The translations under genes and the position numbers were made by a program. This document shows positions 43,701 through 55,700 of a DNA stretch of 64,000 nt, in pieces. The notes under the pieces were generated by a model, which searched no databases, was not told where the DNA came from, and saw only the letters and a list, made by a program, of their open reading frames with translations. The stretch's first letter is position 1. Each line of letters begins with the position of its first letter. The DNA is from Litoditis marina (lineage: Eukaryota; Nematoda; Chromadorea; Rhabditida; Rhabditidae), in NCBI GenBank assembly GCA_964036275.1, contig OZ038438.1, positions 1,364,001-1,428,000 on the forward strand. The letters are read 5' to 3'.

Positions 43701-46700
43701 CCGTCGTCGATCAAACCGCCAGAGTTCTGCTGATTGATGTTAGTATGCTCAAAACAATGTTCTTTTACTCCATTCATTTCTAGTTAAATCAATCCGTGTT
43801 CTTTTCTAGTAATTGAAGTATGAATAGGATTTGTTCGAGTTTTAATCTCGGGTTTCTCGTAGGGTTGTGAATCGAGTTCAAAAGTTCGTGTTGAAATTTC
43901 GAGTTCGACTTTAACAACCCGAGTTTTCGGTTAGAAGATATGTACAGGTGAATATTGTTGAATGATGTTTAACGGTGCTTGCAGGTGAGGCAGAGACAGA
44001 TTGTGAAGATATGGAAATCGTACCGGGATGCGTCTGTGGCTTGGGTCAGCTCGAGCAGCGGCGGCCGGGGCGCCCTTTTTCTCGTCGTTTTCGCGCCGCG
44101 TCGCTCGCTCATCGAAGTATGGAATGTACAGGTTAGCATGTTGTGGCACCTTTTGTGGTTAGTAGTTTACACTCATTTGTTTGAAACACGTGAGCCGCCA
44201 AATGACAGTCATGTGGTGCGAGACCCTGTCCTGCCCAGGCATATTCGACTAAATATTGTGAAATATTGAGAAAAAAAAACGATTTTCTGCGAATTCTTGG
44301 AGAATTCATTTTCCACTTCAGAGAATTTGAGGTATTTAAATCGAAAACTGGTTTCTTTTGGATAACAGCCTTCTCATTGGACCGAGTAACTAGACCTTCT
44401 AGCGTCCCGAACCCAGTCATGGAAGAAATAAGTGAATGTAATTTGGGTTTTGTTGTTAAATTTTAATACAGAAGATAATTCTAGTAATGCAATTAGTCAA
44501 TATACTACTTAGTAATTGATATCTCGAGTCAATCTGTTGAATTTGCTAGAATGGCGCTCGTGTGGGGGCGCAGCACGTGGATCCAGCCGGCTTGCTGCTC
44601 AACGGTGGACAGGCATCCGTAATTGGGGGAAGAAGAGAACTGGCCGATGAAGCGAAAGCTTTCTTTTTCGATTCACAGGTCAGTCTTTCTTTTTTCGGAT
44701 TCACATGATAATATTTCCATTATTTTCGGTTTATCTATCTTTTTTTGTGGGGTTTTGTTCTACTATTGTAGTGCATATTTCCCTGTGTGGTAGAGTAGCG
44801 CATAATTTCAAATCTATAGCTATCTATGTTTCCAAGTATGTTTTCTGTTTCCTTGGCCGTCGTATTCAATAGTGAAGTGAATGTTGATTTACAACGCGTG
44901 CTATTTTACAAGAAGAGAAGTGTTCGATTTTCGTAACACTTTGTGTTCTCCTGGAAATGAGTGAACTCGTAAATGTATGTTATCCACTTAGTTAAATTTC
45001 AGGGTTGTATTCACGAGATTGTCGTTCCGTTCAGTCTGGCGCTGATGAAAAACACCTCTTTAGACGACCACGATCAGCTAATACTGTCAAACGTTCGTTT
45101 TTTTGCTTTCTTTCATCAATTTCATTTTTAATGGTATGTCTGAGTAAACATAGCATACTTGAATTTTGTTGTGAGTTGTCCCCAAGAATGGATGGAAAAT
45201 CGGGGTTTTCATCTGAGAAACCAAACTACAAACAGGGTGGAAGATTAACTTTTTGCTAGTAAAGTGTGACTATTGGTGCAATTAGGGTAGTTCAAAATTT
45301 CGATTTTAAAGAAAAGCGGGTGATTTCATGGAGAATTCAACAAAGTGGCCATTTCAACCATAGTCTGATGCTACTTTAGATGCCAGTCGAGGGTGTCGAA
45401 TGTACCGCCGATGCAGTTTCTGCCGTTTTCTCTGTGTTGCGAACGCAAAAGGGCCGCCGACAGGCACTTCTGAGGATATTTCGAGTTGTCACCGATGCGA
45501 CCACCTTTTCGCACATACTGAATAGAATAAAAGAGGTATTTCTAAACACACACACTGTACATTTGTAATCATTTCATACCAATGCTGAATCGGAGCCGGC
45601 ATTTAAAAGTTATCTGCTGTTTGAGCTCATAACATCGTTGCTGACAACACTAATATACGTGTTCTACACGTCGTAAAGTGGAAGATATTGTAAGTAGTCG
45701 TCTGTAGTTTTTGCGTTGTCCTTGGCACAGTGATAGAACTACATTGTAATATGCCGCGTAATATCATTTCAAAGATCCTATTGAATAATGATTATTTTCC
45801 AGGGGGAAGAACCTGGTTTGCCGATGGACCTTATTGATAAAATGCATAATTATTTGTCTGTGTTCGACAAAATGATCTCATATGGGTCCGAAGCAAGTGT
45901 TGCTGCAGTTCAACTGACAGTCAGCGAGGAGTCGAAGGTCATCATTGATCACCATCTCCACTTGGGAAACAGGTAAGGGATGTGTTTCTCGTTTCCGGGA
46001 CATTAACGAATTCAGATATAATTGTCTGTCGGAAGTAGGACTGTCAATTAGGTATATTTCCTAGGTTTCATCTCAACATATCCATTCCAGTCGCACGCCA
46101 GTCGTCCACACTCTTGACTCGTTTTTCCCTTTCATTGACATTCACGAGGAAAGTACTGGAATTTTGAAGATGTAAGTCTGATTTGTGTTTCTCTATATTT
46201 GAAATGTAGGATCTTGTTTTAGTCTTCAGGTCTGAGACTAATATGGATCATAGAATACTGTTTGACTTGGCATGAGATATAGACACTGTGCTGTACGTAA
46301 ATGTGTGTATGGTAGGCCATATTTTTTTGAAAAGTCCTCACATCTGTTTTTATTGTAACATGATTCAATTTAAGTTCATTTCAATTTTGAAGCGACCATT
46401 GAGAAATATCGCACATGAACTCATGAACATTTTGCAGGAACGTCAATGATGCCGATCTGCTAACTTTATGCGATCTGATATTCACTCCAGTCCTCATAGG
46501 ATCCATTGATAGTGCACGTTTCCTGGACGAGTTTGTACCTAAACTTCCCTATTCAATGGTAAGTGCCCACTCACACAATGTTCTTCGGCTCTGTCGGATA
46601 TTTGTTTCTCAATATGATGTTATTCAATTGCAGGAGGACCTGGTGGGCCTTCTAAGGTTTTTCGTTCTGAATACGGAATTCGCTATGGCAGACTATTTCG

Positions 46701-49700
46701 GTAATCTGGTACATCTGATTGCCGAACTTTGCGAGGATACTCACAGTATGTTCACTCTACTGGAGAAGTCTGCTTTAGACAGGTGGGTATATTCAACGAA
46801 CCTTTGTAACTTCGTACACCTCCGTACAGATCGTTCTTTCAATAAATTTTGACAGGCATGCTTGATTACATCAATTAGCCGCGCAATTTCTGTGTTTCAA
46901 CGTAGTCTTTCCTTGTCGTACAGTACAATGATTATGTGATACGTCGTTTGCTGAAATTGATCTTGTTAACAAACATTTGCAAGCTTATCACTATCGTATG
47001 CTCTAAGATTGCAAAAGTAATAATGGGTCAATTTCACAACAGACTCACTTCTCTCGCAATTTACACCGATGTCTGCATTGCCGGAATATCAAAGCTATTG
47101 TTAACGAGTATTCGCATATTTTAGCTTACTATCTGTATGCAAATAATAATGAAAGCTCTAATACGTTATAGTTACTATGTAAAACATTAGTTGACATAAA
47201 TGAAAATCAGAGTGATACGTTTTGCCTCTACCTCATGTTTTGGCATCCGCCCTTTGTTTGTGGTTGAGTTCGCTTCCGGTTGAAAATAGCTCATTGACCA
47301 CGTATATAACGAACAATGTCGATTTTGCAGTGTTCACACGAGCAGAGCCCTCCTACTCTATATGGCCGTACATACTGCCAAAAAGATGCTAGTCGATAAA
47401 GCGGCAGAACGTCAAGGTAAACATGCGTTTCTTCTCTTTCAATTTGCGGGAAAATTCAAGTGCGAACCGGCGTAAACGAATGGTCGGCAGGAATTGTTCA
47501 GAAACTAGAAGACATCGCTGTCTGGTATCAAACATAGTGTCATTAAGATTTCTTCTTCTATCAGAATGTGTAGCAACGTATAGCTAGGCCATATAAGACG
47601 CTGCAATCTAAATTTTTTTCCAAAATCGGGTTTATTCCGAAAAAACAGGACAAATTGGGAAGCAACCTAACGTCTCGAAAAACTCCCAAATTATTTCGAT
47701 AACAGAGAAATTCAGCAAATTTTGTGAATTCTTGTACATGAAATATTTTGCTATCTTATGAAAAGTTTAGAAATAGAACTGGTCAAATTCCTTGAGCGAC
47801 AGCACAGTATAGGAGTGCAATCGCCCAAAAGATACATTTATATAGCACACAATTTCAATCATTTATTTTTTGGGATCACACAATTTCAATCATTTATTTT
47901 TTGGGAGCACACAATTTCAATCATTTATTTTTTGGGAGCACACAATTTCAATCATTTATTTTTTGGGAGCACACAATTTCAATCATTTATTTTTTGGGAG
48001 CACACAATTTCAATCATTTATTTTTTGAAAACATAATTTAAATCATTTTTTTTGGAATATTCGGGTTTTCAAATATTTGTTTTTCGAAATCCGTGCAAAC
48101 TGGATTTTTCCCATTTTTGATATTTTTGTCTAGGAGGACACTGAAGAATAAATTCGTTCGAGGGAAAGTCCGAAAACGAACAAAAGCATCAGTTTGTGCG
48201 GAGTCGATGAAATGTCTCGAAAAACTCCCAAATTATTTCGATAACAGAGAAATTCAGCAAATTTTGTGAATTCTTGTACATGAAATATTTTGCTATCTTA
48301 TGAAAAGTTTAGAAATAGAACTGGTCAAATTCCTTGAGCGACAGCACAGTGCTGAATTCCGGTAACGAGAACAGTTGAAAGGCAAAAACTTTGAGTTACA
48401 ACTACAATGTTCAAAAAATCTTCCATAGTTTACGTGAGACTTTCCCCACGTTCTCACCATATGAAAGACGCGATTGTTTCTAAGAAATGCGAATGCAGAA
48501 CACTGATAAACTTGCCGGTTTCTCTATCATCTCTGGACGGCTTCTTCTTCAATATAAATACATCCTTTGGTGATGAATTCTTATGTGAAAACCTATCATA
48601 TTTGAAACTTGTATATTCGTGCACTTTTGTTAAAAGGACTCTCACCAACAGTTTTCACCAAGTCCAAATAAATCTTGCCGTCATATATGGGGGAGTTCGG
48701 CTGTCTGATACTGTCTGGATGCGAGAGAGTGGGCGGAGCCAATGCGTATAGAAATAATGAGAGAGTGTGCGAATGCGGGAGAGCGCGTGGACGACGAGAG
48801 CAAAAGTTAACATGTTAACGCCACAGACTGCAGAATTTGACACTTACTACTCAGGCAGTGGCGGGCTGCTAGCCAGCTAGCAAAGTCGAAATTTTTAAAA
48901 TTTTTGACTTTTTGGCTAGCACTGGCTAGCAACTGGCTAGCAACACAGCGAGTTTTCGTTGCAGGACCTGATAATAAATCGATAAAATGGCGTAGTCCTT
49001 TACAATTTAGAATGAAAATTTCACAATTTTCAATTTTAGCTGTTTGTCTGAACTTTTGATTTAATGTTGTTATGTTTTTTTAATATTTTGTTGAATATTC
49101 ATAATTTTGTACCATTGTTAACACAGGTTGCTGTTAATGTTGTTGCGCATATACTTTTGTACATAATACATGATAGTAACAGGATGTAACGATCAATTTA
49201 TGTGTGATTAGTTGCTTACTTTTTTTACTCCAAGATTCATTGCTCTGTAATATAGTATTACTATTTTTGCACCTATATCATTCCTCAAGTTTAAGGGTCG
49301 TCGTCAAACGTTCGAGTCAGCCGGCTAATTCTGCTACGCGCTCTTCTCATGGCGCTCCGATATCAAATGAGCATTTGATTCCATACCACTTCGAAGGTGG
49401 AGGCGCAGAAATTGAGTATGGTATGTTCACTCTTCACTGTAGGAAAGAAAACGAATGCTAGTTTTATTAGTTTGTCGAACTGGTCTCACTTTTACGGTAT
49501 TTTAATCATGTTTCCACTTTTTCGCGACTATTCGGCTATTCGGCAAAAAAGGACCCGTATATCAACTTCAGTACGTGGTTATGTATTCAAAATCGGCATG
49601 TTTTAGCGATACTGGTGAAGTTCTCTTTTCTATTCATAGGGATTATCCGGACAAACAATTTTACTCTATTTTGCCTTTGATGATCCACATGTTTGTTGTG

Positions 49701-52700
49701 ATTATTATCACTTTATATTGTCACACGAAAGATTTTAAGGTGCTGGTCATCGTACGGGTAATGTTTCCAACAACGTGAGTGTGCCCTGGCTGGAGGCTGG
49801 AGTGCGAACTTCAAGATCAACGTGGAAGGATACTTCGAGGAATGACGCGCTGCAGAAAGCCATTAGCGTAAGTTCTAATCTATGAAAATACACCCAGACT
49901 TCTTCTTTTTTTTATGTCGAGCAGGCTTTCCTATTTTGATTTGATACATTTGCTAATACGACCTCCCTTTCTAATAGGTTGGAACTTACCCATTAACACG
50001 TAATATTCTCCCCAATGTTCTGAAAATTCATCGAAAAGTGTAGAAATCTGGCTAATTTCTAACTTTTTTGCCCTTCTAGGGACTTACGACCACCCCCCCC
50101 CCCCCCCCTCTCTCATCGAATAGTTGCACGGCGTGCAACCTGTGGTCTCCCGTTTTAAAAACAAATGACACGTTATATTCTTTGATGAATATAAAAAAAC
50201 TTTTAATTCAACCTGTACTTTTTATAGGAACGACTTTCGCCGTTCCGATCACGAGAACTATATCAACGGAATCCCTTAAAAGGTATGTAGTATGTTCAAT
50301 TCAACCTACTGATACTAGGTGGTAGGTGCAAATCAAGTGTATGCTGCTAGCCTCTTGCCACTCAAGTTTTGGAGCATGAATTTAAAAAAACATTATGATT
50401 CATTTTCACATATTTCCATAAAACTAAAGTACTTCTTCACTGTTTTCAGCGCAGTGGACATCCTCAGACATGCCAGAACGGTCCGCAGATCAAATAGCCC
50501 TCATGAATCCTCTTCCGGAAGATCCGCTCATTCTCCAGCGCTCCAGAATAGGACGCTTGCACCTCTGTTTAGTTTCCTCTTCGATTGTATCTGCACGATG
50601 CACAGATGCACCTCTGTCATTTTAATTAGACTTTCTAGTGATCGTACCGCTAGGCAAACATCTAGTTCTTTGACATATACAGAATTTGGAATTATAAGCA
50701 ACTTATTCGATAATATTAGTCGATTCCATGTTATATTCTGTCTAAGTTTAACATTCTCATGTTGCCTAGCCTACACTCATTTTTATCATGTCGAATTTGG
50801 ATCTCTGCTATAGTCTCTTGAACGAGATATGTTGTGTTTTGTTACCCGAATCCTATGTGCTCAAATAATTGTATTATCTTGTTTGGCTATTGCCGCTGTT
50901 TTCTGTAATAAATATGAGTCTGAATAAAATTTCATGTTTACTGCGTTTATGTGTATTCACCAATCCTAAAAATGTCAAGAAAATATTCAGTTTAATTAAA
51001 AGGACCCTATTATCGAAGGGAAAAGCCCCTTTTCAAAAGCACATTCAGCTAGCTAGCTGCTAGCCAGAGGGCGCTCAAAAGTGCGCTGGGCTAGCAGCCA
51101 GCTAGCAGCCCAGCGCTTGCTAGCCATTTGATAGCTGGCTAGCAGCCCGCCGTTGCCTTAGACATTCCAAACGTTTTGAATGAAAGGTTATAAGAGTAAA
51201 GGTTAGATAGTGTGTATTCATAACAGAATTAAAACATAGCTTATATATTAAACTGTGTACTTGCATTCTGATTGGAAAGTAATGAAATTCACCATTCTCA
51301 AGAAAGTAATAAAATTCACCATTTTTAACCTACAGATTTTAAGCAAATTCATAATCATGATTCATTTCTATACTTTATGTTTACTAATCGTAATTTTTAG
51401 TCGAAGTGATAGTTGAAGTGAATTTGGATTACTGAAATATGAGTAACCATCAGTGGTACAGAAAAATGACATAAATAACATTTTGCCACTCACTTCTATC
51501 AGTCTTTTATCATCTGAGACTTTTCTATGAATAGTTCAATTGGCAACGTCTTGAACAGAAACAAAAAATTAGACGTATTGTCGTGGGTTTTACCGAACTC
51601 GAAGTTTTTGCCGTTCGAACTTCTTGTCATGGAATGTTTTCTATTTTCGAAAGAATGTACCGGGATTATTCTCGAGTGTTTGAAAGATCGGAATGAATCA
51701 CTGCTTTTCTGATTGTACGAAGTATCGACCACGGAATTCTATCGGAAGTTCAGTCGGATTTGACTCAATTTAGTAGATTTGGAAACTACAGGCCCATAGG
51801 CTCCGAATTCGAAAAAAATGTGGAAAATGGGAACACAATGAGTTTTTCCTGAATATTTCATTCTGCACAGTATTAAATAGGGAGGATGTTAGGCGGATGC
51901 TCGCATAAACCTTGATATGTACGGCAACGGTGAGTGCTGTGAACGTTGTTGATACGTTGTGAACGTGTTTGTTAACGTTCATTGAGTGTATGCATTTATG
52001 CAAGAACAATAGAAATTGTGTGTTTCCAAAAAATAAATGATTGAAATTGTGTGTTTCCAAAAAATAAATGATTGAAATTGTGTGTTCCCAAAAAATAAAT
52101 GATTGAAATTGTGTGCTCCCAAAAAATAAATGATTGAAATTGTGTGCTCCCAAAAAATAAATGATTGAAATTTCGTGCTCCCAAAAAATAAATGATTGAA
52201 ATTGTGTGCTCCCAAAAAATAAATGATTGAAATTGTGGGCTCCTTGGCTAACTACACATCTCTCCACTAAGTGACAAAATGCGCTGCTTTTGAGACATTA
52301 CTATGTGCAAATAATCTTTCTTTCGTCCACATACAACAAATTTTAGGAACAGTTTATCATCCAGAAAACACCCCAAATAATCAATTTTTCTTGACAAATG
52401 AAAGACGTTTCTTTTCTCTTCCCAAATTGTCCTGTTTTCTCGGAATAAACTCGATTTTGAAATTTTTTTAGATTGCAGCGTCTTATATTATCTATTTGTG
52501 AAACCCGATTCGACCGATTTTGAGAAGAAAAACGAAGATCTGGGATTAATGTTTGGCCATTCAGTTGATGGCGATGCATGTGATTGGGAATCGTTCGACC
52601 CTTCTGTCGAGTACACGGATTGCACAATATCCATTCTACATGCCAACTGGCTCTGTTCCAATATACAATCCGGAGCATCGTATTTCCAACTTTTGGGTGG

Positions 52701-55700
52701 TGGCGGCGGTTATTTCCGTGAGCGGGTCAGTTTTTCATCTCATATATTAGTTTTTTTTTCATATGGGAGCCTGAGATAACGAAAGAAGGTATGTCGATCA
52801 AAAGCTGGAATCATGAGTACATACCATTCAACTGTTGATTGTGTCGTCTTTCTGGCGAAAAGTAGACAATCGAACTATTCATGTGCCACCTGTCACATTG
52901 AGTTCAACCGTATGCAGTCAAATAGTTCAAATACAATCGAGTACCTCAGTAAATGAAATCAATGTTTTCCATTGCAAACCAATTAGTCTACCTGTCACAA
53001 CATCTATATATATGAAGTTGGTTCCTGGGTTTATAAGTTGCTCCTTGTCTGACAAGAGAACATTCACGTCACGCAATCAAAGATGTGTTGAAATCTCATA
53101 ATGGTAACGCTATGATGACTAACGGGAAAGAAAGTCAGGGTCATTTCTACCTGATCCCATTTGCAGATTGCCACCTGGGTGGTGGAGAAAGAGTACGATG
53201 CGTCTCAGTTGGAAAGTCAGATGGGAACGGATGACAATTTGCATACGCTCGTTCAATTACTGCCACGTAGCACCGAGAAAAGTCTATTGTTCGCTGATTG
53301 CGCTTGGGAGTTGGCTAGTCTCTGGTTCAAGAATAGAACGGAGAAGTTCGATAATCTCAATGTGAGTAGTTTTTGCAATGACTTTGTGTTCTAATGTCCT
53401 CTTGAATTCAACGGTTTCAGTAAAAAATAGTTGTTATAATTATTTTTCGAGTTACCGGAGCACTGAAATGTAACAATTTGTGAAGCTTTTCCGAGAAGAA
53501 AAACGACTGCCACCAGGTGTCATGGAAAATTGATTTGTGTACCAACCATCCCTCTGTTATTGTTTTTCGTTCAGCTGGCCACTTCGTACCTTTGCCGAAT
53601 CGAAGATGCCAGATTGGAACACGGAGTTGCCCGGCTTATTTGGGACAAATTCCTGTCCGATATCCTAGAGGCGTTATCGGGTCTGATTGAGAAGAGAGGA
53701 CGACCCCCCAAGGAGCGAGAAGCTTTACAAGCACTCCAGCTACAGGAGAGACACTTGGTATAGTTCTTGATTGCTACTCGTACCACATACCATAGTTGTC
53801 ACCTGTGTTCACGTTACCGGACTCGCTGGTCTCGTGGAACAGCCTTTTCAGCAGATATCAACCGTTAGTTGAGCTTGTTTATACAGTCTACGTGGTTTTG
53901 TATAATAATTTCAATCTCCTAGTTTTTCTTATAGTTTAATGTGATTATATTCAGGTTCCCTTTCTCGATCAGTGCAATGTAGTGCTGGACTGTTTACTAG
54001 ATTCCGTCCGAGAAGCTCCTTCTCTATCCACAATACCGGTTGATCATTTGCTGGAGGTACTGCTTCGCCTGATTTGCTTATGCAACTTCGATTCCACCTT
54101 TTTTGTTTCTCTATTTTTGAAATACTTTTGTTTAGTGCGATATATCTCTTGCCTCCTCTCACTTGCCAGCGATGAGTTCGGTCTTACTATTTTTCAAAAA
54201 GTAGTCCGTTTCGGCAAATTCTCCCGAAAAGGAACCAACTTTTAAGTTTAATTTTCAGGTTCTCTTCATAACGTTTCGAACGTGATGTCAAATGTTGTAT
54301 TTCTTCTATTTTGTATGATGTTGCAGGTGGCCCTTTCGCATCCGCCCCAGTCGGCCGTGGGAATGGTGACCACGCGCGATTCGTTGGCTCATCTGGCCAC
54401 CCGACAGTCGCTTGTCAATTATCATTTGGTCCAGCATTACGCTCAGTTGGTCACTGTCTACAAATTACAGGTATTTTCATGCTTCGATTCTGTCTCTTTC
54501 AAATTACTTTTAAATTGAATCCTACGCCACTAGTTCCTAGTTTTGGTGAATTGAGCTATGAAGAAAGAGGGGGTGTAATCTAAGCTAAGTTATGGTTTTT
54601 AGGTTTTCATCCATCTATTTCGGAGAGGTAGACGTTAGACGACCGCGCCGACATTCGAGTACAGATTTCTCCGATGGAAAATCTGAATAGGGATGAAATG
54701 TGTGTTTTCAGATTGCGACTTCTCTTCGTATACGACCCCTTTCCACAGTTTTCTGTCCTATTGGTCAGCGAGCCTTTTTCAATGGATTGGATACTTATCC
54801 TCTATTACCAATGGAAAAAGTGGACGATGTGGTTCTCGAACAACGACATTCGTTTCTCAGCAAAGTTTGTTTTTTTCCCACATTATTTTTCCTTACTAAT
54901 TAGTTTCGGTTCCTACGTTTTTCTGTATCCCACAAACCTGCGGTTCAGAACAAAACACCACAGTCTACTTTCGGAAATCTTTGGCTTGTCGAATATCTCT
55001 ATGGAAGTGACAACAACATACGGTATATGGTTACAGTTTGGTGAACCAGACTATACATGTTATTGCTCCAGGTGGCTGATGAAGGTGGGGAAGAAGAAAG
55101 CCAGATTGCTCGAAACTTGGCCCATCAGTGGTGCCTAACCGTGGATTCCATCGCACTCGTGGTAATATATTAATGTTTTTATTTATTATTTTGAGATTAC
55201 TGCTTATGGTATGAAGTTGAATAGAGATAAAATAAGTTATACGTGTTGTCAAGGTGTGAACACCGTGCCAGCCAGCGGCCGGCCCGCGGCTACGTTTCCT
55301 TGATCTGTTCTGTTCTCTCATATGCTGGCAAGTAGTCAACGACCGCTCGCCTGCCATCGTTCAATGGCTTCGCACTTTTGTCGTCGGAGAAAACAACATT
55401 GTACCTAATCTTCTAGACCGCGATATTGAAATCAAATTTCCCGTTTTCAAAATATCTATTGTTCTATTTCAGCAAGTGATATCGCTCCTACGGAATGGTA
55501 AAGACGATAGTGCCGGTCGGGAAGTCTCGCTCTCGAACAACCCTCAACTGGGCATGCGGCTGGCGCGACTTCTTGCTGCGCGCACCCTACGCTTGGCCGC
55601 GGAGGAAGGCACAGCTCTGACATCCATCCATAACAAGTGAGCCGTGTTGTCTGATATTGGGACAATTGTTTTTTTTTACCTGCTTTGGATAATCCCTTTT

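Larger units (their letters stand above)
48856..51155 (+). mobile_element. Inner element with GCTAGC-rich inverted ends carrying a coding fragment
   Basis: Left end CAGTGGCGGGCTGCTAGCCA (48856) and right end, read in reverse, CAACGGCGGGCTGCTAGCCA (51155) match over about 28 bp and are followed by multiple GGCTAGCA subterminal repeats. The 2.3 kb between them holds no transposase but a four-exon coding fragment. CAGNGGCGG ends suggest a hAT-like non-autonomous element. However, the 8-bp flanks do not form a duplication, so the two ends could also be separate MITEs. Confidence 0.5.
47417..52471 (+). mobile_element. Composite transposon filling intron 18 of the Rab3GAP2 gene
   Basis: Terminal inverted repeats of about 72 bp, near 90% alike, lie at 47591-47664 and 52418-52489 (ends ATATAAGACGCTGCAATCTA and its complement). 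Inside each end is an array of the same 31-bp repeat in opposite orientation (47845-48028 and 52012-52243). A further pair of GCTAGC-rich inverted ends lies at 48856 and 51155. No transposase is recognisable, so the element would be non-autonomous, or two related elements inserted in opposite orientation. Human RAB3GAP2 has no extra sequence at this position, so the content is foreign to the host gene. The right end supplies the acceptor of exon 19. Confidence 0.65.

Noticed and set aside
47845..48028. CRISPR-like array
   Set aside because: The units abut without unique spacers and lie inside an animal intron; it is an ordinary tandem repeat.
47758..48036. Open frame reading through the left 31-bp array (HNFNHLFFG-like repeats)
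   Set aside because: The repeat unit is 31 bp, so each copy shifts frame; the protein repeat is a by-product of tandem DNA with few stops. The same applies to 51770-52267 on the minus strand.
49290..50625. Cassette exons of Rab3GAP2
   Set aside because: Exons 18 and 19 already join in phase and match consecutive parts of the human protein; the fragment has its own stop and lies inside inverted transposon ends.
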